Assembly (NCBI GenBank): GCA_001466705.2
Contig: LATX02000016.1
Span: 1-64,000 of the forward strand
Direction: 5' to 3'
Length of the DNA: 64,000 nt
DNA from: Moniliophthora roreri
Lineage: Eukaryota > Basidiomycota > Agaricomycetes > Agaricales > Marasmiaceae
Shown: piece after piece, positions 35,106-47,334 of the stretch
How the letters are laid out: every line of letters begins with the position of its first letter
Position numbering within the stretch: position 1 is the first letter of the stretch
The notes under the pieces: generated by a model
Told to the model about the DNA's origin: nothing
The model's input: only the letters and a program-made list of their open reading frames with translations
The model's database searches: none
Translations under genes and position numbers: made by a program

Positions 35106-36211
35106 CCAACCCTGAAATCGGCACCACCGTTGTTATCCCACCACTCTCCTCTCCCGGGAACCACGTATCGTCCCACAAACCACATCACCTTTTCTTCGAG
35201 ATGCACAAGATTAGAGATATTGACGTTGAAGGTAAAACGGTCCCAGCCGTTGCTGCTGGGCAATGTCTGTCCGATAACGGCCAACTGCGATGACAGGGTA
35301 AGAGAAGAAGCGTATCGAGCGGATACCTCCGAAACCGTTGTCCAGTTATCCAACGTAAAACAAATATAGACTCGTTTTTCGAATGCAATGTTTCGCACGA
35401 GGATACTTCCTTTGAGCGCTAGAGGCTCTCCTTCACCTCTCATCTCAATCTTCTCCATGACGATATTCGCACACGCATCCTTCACCGTAGCCGGACTCGG
35501 AATTGGATACCCCGCCATGTCCAATACGTAAGCTGGCTTTGGGTTCTTAAAGAGCTTAGGAACTGCGTTGGTGCTGTTAGCCCAACAGAACCCAATGGAT
35601 GCACGGCCAACCCACGCTGGCTGCCCGAAGTCCCCAGCGTTCTCTGTCTCTGTTTCTGTCCCCTCTCCATCCGCATCTAATGGACTGGCAAGGATGACAC
35701 CAGTGGGTCCTCGGGAGACGTCAAGAGACCGACGTAAGAAGGAGATGGGTTCCGAGGAGTGGTCGAACACTTTGATGTGTTCGAGGTCGGCGTTGAAAGA
35801 AGGAAAGTGCACTGTTTTTGGCGTTGCAGGTACATCGACACTCTTTGAAGCGCATTTCGAAGCTTTGAATGAGGATTTGAGCGGTTCACCGTTAGCGAGT
35901 AGTGTGGGTGACCTCGTCGTGCGAGTGACCAGAGACCGTCGGAATGGAGCAAAGTATCTCTCGCCGTGAACAGGTGAACCGTATAAACCTATCCCGGAAG
36001 AGGTTGAGAGTGAGATGGGAGTGGGGGCTCGAGGAAGAGAATGTTGGTAGCCTTCAAGTTGTCGCCCGGAAAGATGACTCATCAGAGCCAGTGTAGGCGT
36101 TGGTGTTGGCCTTGCGTAGGGCATCCCGCAATAACGATGCTTAGTTTCTTGATCCTCCTTCGCTCGCTCCCTTGGCTTGATGCCCATAAATACATTTTCC
36201 TGGCCAGGCAA
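35072..36211 (-). CDS. GAC1-like: Glycogen-targeting protein phosphatase 1 regulatory subunit (CBM21), 379 aa
   Basis: A single frame from 36211 to 35072. A disordered, Ser/Thr/Pro-rich N-terminal half (residues 1-130) leads to the PP1-docking RVxF-type motif KTVHF at residues 132-136, followed by the family-typical LEHIKVFD. A CBM21 carbohydrate-binding domain occupies about residues 251-370, ending in the diagnostic GEWWDNNGGADFRVGW. Known relatives (yeast Gac1, animal PPP1R3) tether PP1 to glycogen so that it dephosphorylates and activates glycogen synthase. The same role in the cytosol is inferred here. The length is shorter than yeast Gac1 and close to animal PPP1R3 subunits. No intron is needed. 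The gene sits between the two inverted seven-helix paralogues. Confidence 0.85.
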   Translation of the reverse strand: MPGQENVFMGIKPRERAKEDQETKHRYCGMPYARPTPTPTLALMSHLSGRQLEGYQHSLPRAPTPISLSTSSGIGLYGSPVHGERYFAPFRRSLVTRTTRSPTLLANGEPLKSSFKASKCASKSVDVPATPKTVHFPSFNADLEHIKVFDHSSEPISFLRRSLDVSRGPTGVILASPLDADGEGTETETENAGDFGQPAWVGRASIGFCWANSTNAVPKLFKNPKPAYVLDMAGYPIPSPATVKDACANIVMEKIEMRGEGEPLALKGSILVRNIAFEKRVYICFTLDNWTTVSEVSARYASSLTLSSQLAVIGQTLPSSNGWDRFTFNVNISNLVHLEEKVMWFVGRYVVPGRGEWWDNNGGADFRVGWHKAPTQGRG

Positions 36212-38019
36212 AAGGAGATCTCGTTGGCTCGTTCGGACTTCTCCAGGGCCTAGAATGTTATTTGAAAATGAATGACAACTAGTCGACTGGACGCCCTTAT
36301 CCTTTCGCTCAGAGATTTTGTGCCGAGACCCTAGCTGTACTTCTCCGGTCCCATGAAAACTTGTCGATGAACCTTGGATAGAAGATAAGCTAAGGGAACC
36401 TCGACTCCAGCTGGAGCCGCAGAGATTTGAAATACCTGAAAGCCGTACCGATTAACCTCTCCAGATTATGCCTAGAATCAGACTGGTCAGACACGATCGT
36501 TGGAGCACACGTCACTACCTGAACGGGGGAGAACAACGCACCTTCAGAGTGGATGATTTAAGGTCTGAGTATCAGCTAGTCAACACCATCTCATCTAATT
36601 GGGAATCTCTACTTGAGCAGAAAATGTTTTTCTGGATGTCGTGTAACTTCTGTCCTCGGGGGAGAAGGATATAATATGACATAAAGTCGACATTCTGTAG
36701 CTCTAGGAGAGTCGGTGGGGGGAGACAGACAAACCAGTGGGCGATTGTATGTGCTCAGCTCAAAGTCGTGACGGCCGGGATATCGCCGGGCCTAGAGTCT
36801 AGACCGCTCTCTCCTCCCTTATTCACGTGACAGCGGAAACCAAAAAGCACCGGCACCGGAGGGCCATTCGAGCCAGGTTCATGTGCCGACGCAAGCGGCT
36901 CTTCTCTAGTTCCTGATCTGACTAGAAACTTTTTTCCCGGAGCTTCCGGGACAACGGTTAATGCCTGCCTCGAACACGCGACTGGCGCACGCTGCATTCG
37001 CACACACAAAGCAAATCAGACTGGAGACTATACCGGAAGCAAGTGAGTTCTCCGACGCCAGCTCGTACTTCCCGCACTGACTATATCTCTTCAGGGCTCA
37101 GGGCTAACGGCGGCGATACCTAGGCAAATTCAATCTTCCTCAAATATCTATGCTTTTCTTGTGTTGCTCTCGTTCTTCCGGGAGAGGCACAATAATGAGA
37201 TGTTCATGGGACTCATTCTTTTCATATCATTCTTACTGCAAGCTGTACAACGCAGGCCTGGCTCATTGGATCTGAACCACATCCAACCGCTGCAGAGCTC
37301 AACGCCATCGCCTCCGGTTTCCCAGCCAGCCTCAATGCTCCGTGCGCATGATGCATGAATCTCCCAGATCTGCGGCCACGACGAGTCTAGGATCTGCATT
37401 GAGACCTATTCTGTTGCCGGCTTATGCACGACAGAAGGATTTCAGGTGTTCTTATGAGGACCGGTTATCGATTTGAGTACATTCTTTTTCAGCTCGATCA
37501 TTTCTGACATCTTTCAGAATCACAGATACGGATGTTGTATGATGTGGAAATGGATATGAATTGGATACTAGGTATGGTGGCACCACTTTATCTTGTAAAC
37601 GGTAATCTTTTACATCTGCCGACATTCTCTCGAGCTTGAAGCACGACCTCGCTGAATGCTTGGGTCGTACCGGCCTTCCTGGGTGCCACTAAATCTGATA
37701 TTGACTTGGTCAGTCACTCATCCATCTACGCCACCGCCACCATCAATGACGACAGCTCGCGATGCCGTAAGGAAATTTCCTAGAATATATGTTTACATGT
37801 AGCAGAAAACACTAAATTTGATCTCATCGAATCCTATTCCCCTCAGATTCGAAGCGAATAAATCTGCTGAGGACGCGTCCGCGTCCCTTAATCCTTACTT
37901 TAATGCGATGTTACTGCATCGGTCACCATTTGGGTTGGAGAATGACAGGTGGACACCTTCGACCTGTCGGCATCAAGCCCGCTGGGAACTTTCGCAATTA
38001 CCCAATGACGGCGACGTAG
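36212..38019. other. Intergenic, no supported gene
   Basis: Frames at 36755-37009 and 37148-37399 (minus) lack motifs or splice context. The right part (about 37850-38019) probably contains the unresolved first exon of the seven-helix gene that follows. Confidence 0.45.
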
Positions 38020-39737
38020 AAAAACTTCTCTCTCGTATCCCGGCTCTTACCACCCTCCAAGCCCCCTCGTTGGTACTCTGGCCAGCCACCAATGTTGAAT
38101 GGGATTCCAGCAAAGTACCACCCTCTTCACCTCCTGACAACCCTCACCCATGTGATCTGTATGTGGTCTCATGGTTATTCAGGCTTGAAAACTCACGGAT
38201 GAAGAACAGGTATATCTATCCTCTCATATCTAATTGGTAAACGAACGCCCTCCATCCACGAGCTACATCCGGCGCAATGGAAGCACTTGACATGGGGCAA
38301 AGTTTATGTATTTCTGGCGATAATCGTCACGTAAGTTTTTGTCGATTACTCTAGCATCTATTCCTGACCGAAATTCTCATCGAATCAGTTGGATATTCGC
38401 TCTCTTATGTTAGTCAGAATCAATTTTCCGATGTTTTGCCTGGAATACTCATTATCATGCAGCTGGGGTTCTCATGACCGGGGTAGGAACTGGAGATCCA
38501 GACTCGTGCTTAACGGCAATATTGTCTTGCTTCATCTTGCCAGGAATCAGCAAGGTGAGCTTTTCCCCGGTATATACGTATGTAATATATGCTCATCACG
38601 ACGTCACGTAGTGTCTCATTTACGCGTTTCTCGTTGAGAAGGTGAGTGTCTCAGGCTTGGATAAATTATAAAACGACCTTTTGATTTATACGAGTAGGTG
38701 TATATTGTCTGGTCAGGTGGCTGTTACACATCTCGTCTCAAGACAGAGGTCTACAAGATATGCATTGCGATGTTACTGGTTTACATTGTGATGTCTATTT
38801 ATGGCTTCATTCGTTATCACACGAGCTACATTACTGAGGACGGCGCATGTGTATTCGGATACAAGGGTATCACTATCGCGTGAGTACCTTTCCGTTAAAT
38901 ATAATTACCTAGGCTTACGTTCTACCTCGAAGGGTGTCATTACTGGAGACATACAACGTCTTGCAGAGTCTTTTCTTCGCCCTCTTGTTTGTTTGGCCCC
39001 TGTGGCGCTTGCGTGTTACGAGCCCGAGGCTCAGAGCTGTGGCGAAAAAGACGCTCTAGTGAGTGCTACGCCGAACTGCAGAAGCACTCTTACTAATAAT
39101 GATCATTAGCGGCACTCTTTTACGCGTGGCGATGACCATAGTAAGTTGCAGGCCTTCAGCATGCATGTTGAGTCACTGACTTTGTTCAGATGAGTACCGT
39201 CGCCTTCCTTGTGCTCGGCGGCACCGAGCTCGCATTAGTGTGTGTGACCTTTTATGTCGCAGAAGTAAGTCTTTGTACCTAGACCCTGCCCTAAATTTAT
39301 ACTCAATCAACTCGCAGGGGACGATAAACGCATTGATTTTGCATTGGATGAATTCGGAGCCTGGGACCTCTATTCGAGAATACCCCAGTCTACCTGAAAT
39401 CAACATCACTGCCGACTTCAAAGCTGAAAATACCTTGGGCTTGGGGACCGATTATACTGTGGGAGACGAGTTCTCTCAGAAGCAGTCGGACATTGAGTAT
39501 GAAGGTGACCAGACTCGACGAGATCATCTCGACGTACGTACTTGACCGAATTCATCTGTTGACGATTCGTTGATTATAATTTTGATCTAGGGAAAACGGA
39601 TATGCATTGTCTATCCCCAGAAGGTGAGAGGCAATAAAATTGCAATTGAAAAGGCGACGTCGACTAACCTGCGCACCCCTAGTCTAGTGCCACGCGACGC
39701 TACTCAATTTAGTCTTCTTACAACATGTGTGCATTGA
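38020..39737 (+). CDS. Seven-transmembrane protein paralogue B
   Basis: Multi-exon gene. Exons read PPSKPPRWYSGQPPMLNGIP (38045-38158), SILSYLIGKRTPSIHELHPA...GKVYVFLAIIVT (38210-38336), WIFALL (38389-), GVLMTGVGTGDPDSCLTAIL...GISK, CLIYAFLVEK, VYIVWSGGCYTSRLKTEVYK...DGACVFGYKGI (38698-38880), LLETYNVLQSLFFALLFVWP, YGTLLRVAMTI, MSTVAFLVLGGTELALVCVT, GTINALILHWMN plus an acidic tail, and a last exon GKRICIVYPQKV...STNLRT, ending TGA at 39735-39737. Introns are about 50-60 nt GT-AG. It is the inverted paralogue of 30667-32460 and keeps an open frame where that copy is shifted. There is one unresolved spot near 38400-38460, where either a 54-nt intron (GTTAGT...CATGCAG) or a 4-base deletion must be assumed. 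The N-terminal exon is not resolved. Predicted plasma or internal membrane receptor-like protein of unknown ligand. Confidence 0.6.
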
Positions 39738-41638
39738 CAATGGACAATGGTGAATTGTGCTAGTGTACTTACTACTATTTTACTATTCTAGTAATGTGTA
39801 ATATCTTCATAGGCTATCTGAACAAGGAATGTAAATCTGTCGACCATAAAAACTGAACATTGAAGGTTGCTAATAAGGGAGCGTGAAAGTCTCTCCCATC
39901 CCATGTTCAGCTAAGGCAGCGTGTTTGCCGGGGTGTCTTAACCCGTAAATTGCGGGAGACTAGGATCAGAGGACACTGAGATGTTCATTTCCGCAGAATA
40001 GACGTTCCTGTATGGTCGAGCGAGTATTGCAAACCGAACGCCGAAGGCTCTGTTCGGATAGAGTAAAGTCCTCCGAAACCACTGCTAGAAGCTGTTAATG
40101 ACTTTATTGTTCGCTAGAAAGACTTTGATTCACTAAGTCTCCAATGACCTTGCTAACCAAATCAAAATCCCCGCCGCCCTTCATCCCACGAGTCCGCTCC
40201 GTTCGTACCATGGCATACGCTACTATTCCCTTTGACTGAACTTGCACTGGAGCTATTTCAGCCGATATACAGGCTGGCAATATCTTGACGAAGCCTGAAA
40301 ACGATAGATCAATAGGAGCAGAGCAATAAAGTCCATGAAAACTTATTGATGCAGAAATCCGAGCTTGAAATTGACCTCGAGAGCCATGGGCGAGTACGCT
40401 ACAGGTAGAATGTCAGAAACTCGTAAATTCGGAGCACAAGGACGGAAAACACAAGCAGATCAACCTTCGGAACCCCTGAAGAGAGGAAGCGGCATAGGGT
40501 CACCGTAATCAAGGGAGAGACTACAAGTAACGACGACTTCGAGTGATGTCGGAACGATGAGAAGTCACTAATCACTCCACGCGCGATTGGTTTGGCAGTT
40601 CAATTTTCGGGTAGACTGAATGTGTCTGAGGCTATTTCTTGAGGAGATAAGGGAATAATACGCCCTACGCCACTTCTGTGTAGCTCTGGCCATATTCGTG
40701 GTGGGAGTAGAGAAACGCTGTGACGATGTCATGCAGATATCGAGTCACGAATCACGCGGTCTAGACCTGCACCGCTTTCCCCTTGACACTCATCTCCGCG
40801 TCGTATTCGGCGGAAGAGCTGCAGTCCTAGTTTCCCAAATGAAAGGTATGAGAACAAACTTTACATATGGTGTGTCTCATCAAGTCTTCCATAACAAGTT
40901 TTGCTGACGTCCTTGACCAGTTAGCAGGAAATAGCTTATAACAGGTGCTAGCTAGCAAACTCATTACCGGTCTCATCAAATATTCGACTGTATCTGGTGT
41001 AATTGATTCTAAGCCATCATCATCACTGTGATCTAATGCATAATTTATAGCGATCGATAAGTATACGCGGGAGGTAGACTTCCGCTTCCTTCTCTTTCGC
41101 AGGTTCGAAGAAAGACATTTCTCACTGCATTGAAATTTGATCGATAATCCATCTTGGAGAACCTTATGAGTTGATTTCCGTCAAGATTGCTCGGTATCGA
41201 TGACATTAAGCATCACCCTATTTTGATGTGCGGACCCCAAACGTTGAAAATTCGGACGCGGCCCACTACAACTTCTTGAGGACATTCGGCACCCGAGGTC
41301 GTTCGCTCGGAATGGCGATGTGTTACTTTGACGGGTGTTCTAATGAGAGAAGCGGGTGAACTTACGGTACGTTTGAGCTTTATGCTGTAACAAAAACCTG
41401 TGTCTGAAGTCTATCCTTCAGCGCGGGTTATTAACTGGAATTGTAAAGCAGACGTTGAGGTCTTGAGGCTGTGATGCCGTCGATGAAGAACTGTAAGGGT
41501 GTCAGAAGGTCTCATTGACGGGTACGGATTGTCATGTGTACTTGCTACGAATTACTGATTCACAGCATCCGTGAATAGCCGAGCATGCCACTTTAAATAT
41601 ACATAGAACCCCTGGAAACGATCACATATTCCATCATC
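39738..41638. other. Mostly intergenic interval
   Basis: Apart from the coding-like segment at 40104-40420 described separately, I see no gene, RNA or repeat in this stretch. Confidence 0.4.
40104..40420 (-). other. Coding-like segment, unrecognised (possible gene 3' end)
   Basis: From 40294 to the TAA at 40104 an open minus-strand stretch reads FVKILPACISAEIAPVQVQS and GGGDFDLVSKVIGDLVNQSL. It is preceded by a plausible 48-nt intron (GTTTTC...TTTTCAG) and by HGSRGQFQARISASI. Further upstream I could not join exons without a stop. It may be the end of a real or decayed gene. I do not recognise the family. Confidence 0.25.
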
Positions 41639-43120
41639 ATGCCCTTTCAAATCCCTTATCTCCCTTTCGAAATCGTATCCGCCATCTTCGAACATCACCC
41701 CGACCTCAAACAAGTACGGGAATGTTCTCTTGTCTGCCGAGCCTGGGTTAGCTTCACTCGGGCACACGGTTTCCGGCGTATCCACATCCGAAGTGGTGCT
41801 CACATTGGCAAGCTTTTCCTTATCTGTGAGGAAAGCAAATTGGAGACCTTATCGAGCATAAAACCCAGGGAAGTCGTTTTTACCGGCGTACCAGGGTTGG
41901 GCACTAGCTGGCAGGCACAACGATTCATGGAGATGTTTGGGGACTCGATTTACACGCTCAGACTAGAGGGTCGCTCATGGGAACGCATTCCAAGGGAAAC
42001 ACTGGAGTTCATACAGGAGTGGTTCGCCACGACCAGGATACGCAGGTTGGAGATCGTGGGATGTAGATTTCCATCATCGGATGTGTATGCAGCTTTTGTT
42101 CAATCGTTTAGGTGCCTTCAAGCTTTCGAGTCGACAAAGTCGTCGTATCAATACCAGCATTCCCACTTTGACTTTGGGCAGCCACTAATCGACATGAGTG
42201 GGATTACGGACTTGGATCTTGGAAGCGAGAATTGGGGACATCCCAAAACATTTGGACTTTTTGTTGGGTGTACCACCGTCAGGACGCTGCGTATTCGTCC
42301 ATCCACAGTCTTGCGAAGTTCAGCGTCGACTGGGGAAGCAGCGTCAATTCAAAGAATTTTACGAGAGACCGGCGAGCACTTGGGGGAACTGGACGTGGAC
42401 GTCCAATACTGGTATTGTCCCGAGTTGGTGACCGCCTTGGAAGGTGCGAGTGGTGTTTTCCTTGAACTGGTCGCAAACTGATAATTCCGTACAGAGCGGC
42501 ATCTGTTTACTTCCCTGGATCTTACGATGAATACAAACCTTCGAAAGCTGCGCCTAGCGGTACGGTTTGGAAATTGCAATATCAGCCCTGTCCGGATAGA
42601 CTATGTGCTTCCAATCTTGAAACGCCTTGTGAAGGTACCAAGGCCGACTGTTCGAGGTTTGGAAGTCCTGGACCTCCCGTTCATGATAGACTATGAGTCG
42701 CTGGATTGGGCAGCCATTGATAGGATATTACAACATCCATCCTTCTGGAATCTGAAAGAAGTCCGGTGTACCGGCTTTATATGTTGTTTTACGGAGAAGG
42801 ATTGCGCGTCTGGTAGCGACTGCAGCATCCCGAGTCCTGATTCAGCACCGGGAAAGTTGGCTCGGGGGTTAATTGAGAAGCTCCAAGCACGCCTTCCACG
42901 ATGTCGGGACAGAGGGATATTAGTTGTTCGTGTTACCTATCAGTTTCTAGTGACTCCGGTTGACGAGCAAGGGTTGGAGAGGCCCAAGGGGTATGTGAAC
43001 AACCTGCTCGCTGACAGTTTACCTAACAAGGCGGATGAAAGGGAAACTGTTGCGAAGCATCATAAAACGCAGGGGCTGGTCTTAACGATGTGGAACTGGG
43101 GCAAACGAAAATTATCCTAG
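41639..43120 (+). CDS. F-box-like protein, 476 aa, one intron
   Basis: Exons 41639-42443 and 42495-43120, with a 51-nt intron (donor GTGCGAG, acceptor GTACAG) that removes two in-frame stops at 42479-42484 and keeps the frame. The N-terminus, YLPFEIVSAIFEHHPDLKQV then ECSLVCRAWVSFTRAHGFRR, is a typical Agaricomycete F-box-like module (residues 5-50). The rest is leucine-rich with a cysteine-containing stretch FICCFTEKDC. Such proteins act as substrate adaptors in SCF ubiquitin ligases through Skp1, and the target here is unknown. The next gene is a tandem paralogue with the intron at the same codon. Confidence 0.8.
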
Positions 43121-44230
43121 GTCATCTTTGCATTCCGGTATCTATGTACTTCCTGTTCATACTGCCTATGTCGATGTGATCTTTCTGCTGATCGACACCA
43201 ATGCCTGTGTCCAGTTTCATTACACTTAAAAGTCTTAGTCCAGAAGCCCACTTGTAAGGTCAACTTGTGGGGGTAAAGAATTGTTGCGCTCTGCTTCCTG
43301 CGAACGTCTGTGCCAATATCGTCCGCTCCAGAGATCGGGCCATCAGCGTGCTCCAAGAGATTCCGATTTGTGTACCCGAAAGTGATAGGTGAGACGGCAG
43401 GGCTCGCCGTAGGTCTTGCCGTCTCGCCTATCAGCTTGCCATGCGACACTTCGGTAGGATCTGACACCTTTGCCGAATTGTCGGTTTTAGGCATTTGCCC
43501 GGGCCGGTCCCTTCTGATGCCGAGAGGGTGGTCACGCATTCATCATGGTCACAGTCAGATTAAACCTCCACTGACAGCTGCTTTAGTCCATCCCAATTTC
43601 TACGAAATGTAGCCCCAGTCCGGACACGCTGGGTTCAAACCGCTGCGTCATCGATCCCCTCGGACGACTTCCTTGCCTCCTACTATCGCCGTACCGCACG
43701 TCCACCGGAGAAGCCAGCTTCCTTTATCCCACCATGTCGTCCTCGTATTATGGTCAACAAAGTACACCTTCCCTGACGTGTTCAATCATTATTCGCGGCC
43801 CTTTAGAAAAGGTACTGGAGTGGGTGTCCCTGTTGCCAATGGTGGTGTCAGTATACCCTTTGGAATTATTGGGTCGCCCCATGTCGTCGTCCTCGTATTG
43901 TGATCAACAAATACCCTATTCTTCTACCTGTCTGAACTTTCTATATATCTGGATTCTAAAACGCAGTTCCAACCTACCTGATGGGCGCTCATCGCGCTTT
44001 GCGTGGATGCATGGGGCTCTCAGGCGTGTCGCAGAATGCTTTGTTGATACTTAACACAAGGTCTTGGCGAGACGTCGTCATTCCTCACGTTGTCGAGTGA
44101 GCGTTGCTTTATCATACATACTGATAGGATCCCATTATGATTCCGAAGGTGCCTAAACGGTGCGAGAGTGTAGACAAAGGAAGACAGAACAACAAAGGGA
44201 TACCGTTGTTTCCTATAAATAGGAGTTGAA
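43121..44230. other. Spacer between the F-box paralogues
   Basis: No supported gene. A short imperfect direct repeat (TCGTCCTCGTATTATGGTCA near 43738 and a similar copy near 43885) and a palindromic stretch around 43390-43440 (GAGACGGCAGGGCTCGCCGT / GGTCTTGCCGTCTCGCC) are visible. Confidence 0.5.
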
Positions 44231-44251
44231 ATGATCGCAAGTTTCATCACC

Positions 44252-45685
44252 ATGCCCCTCCTTCGATCGCGGACCCCTTATCTTCCACTCGAAGTCATAT
44301 CCATCATCTTTGAAAACCATCCTATTCTCTCTGAAGTACGAGAATGCTCACTTGTTTGTCGATCCTGGGTTGGCTTTACTCGAGAACATGGCTTCCGACG
44401 TATTCATATTCGAAGCGGCGTTCATCTCGATGAACTCTTTCGGTTATACGAAAACGAATGGCAGACTCTATCGTACATAAAGCCCAAGATGGTCGTTTTA
44501 ACCAATATCAATACATTGGATACCGACTGGCAGGCACAAAAACTCGTAGAGATGTTCGGTGGTTCGATATGTGCGCTTAGGCTGGAAGACAGGCATCCGG
44601 CTCTGCACGGGGTTTCACGGGAAACATTGGAGTTCATCCAAGAGTGGTTTGCAGGTGTGTCGAGGTTAGAGATTGCAAGGTGCTACTTCCCATCGGCTAC
44701 GGTTTATGCCTCTTTTGTTCGCTCTTTTAAGAGTCTCAAGGCATTCGAGTCGATAGAAAGTTGGTATCGGCATTCCGACGATGAATCTCGAATTAACATG
44801 ACTCGGATCACAGACTTGGCTCTGGGTTCTGAGGTCCGGGGGCGTCCGAATATGTTTCACCTTTTCGGTGGGTGCGCTGCGGTCAGAAATCTCCGTATTT
44901 GTCCAGCACCCATCAGTTCGGGGAGCAGTTCAGAAGTAGCATCGGTACAACGGATTCTGCGAGAGGCGGGCCAGAACTTGGAGAAATTGGAGATAGACAT
45001 AAACTTTGCTTCTCTCGACAACACAATTGTGAAGGGTGCGAGTGGTGTTGTCTTCCGTTAAAGATTGACCATGGGCTGATGGCTTTGTATAGGGCATTAT
45101 TTATTCAACTCCCTGGATTTTAGCAGCAATACGAACCTTCGCAAGCTGCGGTTGGCGATACGGTTCGGGGATTACAACTTCGGGTGCATAGATTATGTTC
45201 TCCCGTTCTTGTGGCGCCTCGCCGCTTCCTCAGTCGTAAGCTTGGAAGTCCTAGACCTCCCCTTCATATTGGACTATAGGTCATTGGACTGGGAAAGCTT
45301 GGACCGGATATTACAACAACCCTCTTTCTCGACAGTCAAGGAAGTACGATGTACGGGCTTTGTGTGCTGTTTTACGGAGAAGGATTGCATGCCAGGTGGC
45401 AACTACAGTATACCGAGCGCAATCTCAGCACCTGGGAAACTAGCCAAAGAACTAGTTGACAGGCTCAGAGTACGTCTTCCACGATGTTGGGATAGAGGGA
45501 TCTTGGTTGTCAATGTTCACTATCGACTCTTGTCGACTCCAGTTTTTACCGAAGAAGAAATCAATGAATGGCTCCGAGAGTGTGATATACGTTGGAGGTA
45601 TGAGACCACAGAATGTCTTCCTAGGAATATCACTGATTCAGTCGCCACAGGGAGTATTTCAAAGCACAAAGACATGAAAAGCTGA
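44252..45685 (+). CDS. F-box-like protein, 458 aa, tandem paralogue
   Basis: Exons 44252-45035 and 45093-45685, with a 57-nt intron at the same codon and phase as in the upstream paralogue. An in-frame ATG at 44231 exists, but the start at 44252 (MPLLRSRTPYLPLEVISIIF) aligns with the MPFQIPYLPFEIV start of its neighbour. F-box-like region at residues 8-55 (ECSLVCRSWVGFTREHGFRR). The remainder is leucine-rich, with FVCCFTEKDC conserved. Predicted SCF adaptor. It arose by local tandem duplication, and identity to the neighbour is roughly 55-60% by eye. Confidence 0.8.
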
Positions 45686-47334
45686 GGCGTAAACAGCAAA
45701 GACGTAAAGATCGAGGATTAGCCTCAAAGATAAAGCGTTGGGGTAGACAAATGTTGTCGTAGGTTCGGCCTGCCATTTCGGTTCGCGTCCCATGTACGTC
45801 TAGATTGCATACACGTCTTTTTCCGACACAATACCTGTAACTGTAAGCCAGCCTAGTGCCAGTACACCCGCAAGCCGACTCAAAGGGGCTGGAGTCTTTA
45901 GCCGCGTCCCAAATTGACGCCTCTACTCTGCATCCTGCTTCAATGCCGTGCAGATTCTTCAACCGCTCATACGACGATACCTTCATGTACCTGTTCCTCT
46001 TGACCTCTGATTGTAGCTTTTGCATACCTGTACGGGAGTCTAATGACGGCACCTGCGTTCACCCGTTTGTTCAAGATCCACCGGGAAATAATCATACCCG
46101 CCAATGAATGGTCATCAAAAGCACATGAAGTATACCCCAGCGTGCCAGATGAGGCAGCGCATATCTTCGTCTTCGTCTTCGTTGTTGGATGACGTGTGAG
46201 TGAAGCGTCGGATCAATTTTTATGGCTGATGCCAACATTTTGTTTAAGTCTTGATAAAATTATGGAAATTACGGAAAATTTGACTGTTTCTGCCGTGCGC
46301 CGTGTCTTTGAAACGACGACTGTAAAAAAAAACCAAGTTCCAAAGGGAATTGTCCACAGCTAGTACCAACACAGTACATCGGTAGTGACGGTGGTGGTTG
46401 AAACGAGGCCCTGGTCCGTGCGCGTGACGGCGGGTCCGATTTTTCACGACACGTTACCGCTACGACTCCATTCCTAAATTTCTATGACCCACAATCCCAT
46501 TATTATCGTTACGCAACTGGAGGCTGTAACAATTATCCGGCTTCCGAACAACAAATCATCGTGGGGTAAAATACTTTGGGGACCATGTTCGGGATCATTG
46601 AGCCGGTTGGGTAGTTGGGGAAGTCAGGTCCGATGACAATGGGAGTCAGATAATTCGCGCAGGGGACTCACAGCAAGTATCTTCCAGATCTTTTCATTTA
46701 TTGAGATGCTCATCTTCTTCATGCGTTGTTCAGACTCGGGTACTCGTCCACCTACTCACCATCTACTGATCAATGATGTATATCACTGCAATGCTCTTGC
46801 TCAGCTCCACTACATCATTCAACCATCGCTGCTGTCATGTCGCTTTTCGCTTGCCCTAAACGGGGGACCTCAGCGGGTCACGCAAAAAGACAAAGGACAG
46901 TAGTGCAACGGTCTGCCATGGAGCATATGCCCTGTAGATCACTGACGGTATATCTTTGGATCTGACACCCGTGGTAACTACTGACTGCGACGCGTCGGAA
47001 CTCGATTTTAAAGGGAGAACCTGCTTCGCAGTTTTCCTGTTACTTGTATTCAAAAAAATAGTGTATTCACCTCGTCGTAGAGCGTTGTGAAGACAGTCGA
47101 ATCCCTCGTTAATCCCATGAAAATGGTTTCGCACAGTGCGTGGTATTCGCATCATCACAACCAGACTCCATACGCGGTGAGTACGTTCCCGAACTAGGAG
47201 TGATTGCCGGTGCTAGCTTGACACGTTGCTTCTTTCACGAAACTTTGCGCGCATTTTGATGAGTCTCCAGTTTTATCTTAAAAATATGTGCGTCGTGGGA
47301 CACCATTTCTCCCAGTCTTTCTCCCACATCGGTC
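45686..47334. other. Intergenic, no supported gene
   Basis: Several short frames on both strands without motifs. I see no RNA gene or repeat. Confidence 0.45.

Noticed and set aside
40698..40907. 69-codon plus-strand gene
   Set aside because: Isolated frame with no supporting context.
43310..43612. Short plus-strand gene between the F-box paralogues
   Set aside because: The frame overlaps an opposite-strand frame over an inverted repeat and has no motif or splice support.
45630..46052. 140-codon minus-strand gene
   Set aside because: It overlaps the end of the F-box gene on the other strand and shows no domain or codon preference.
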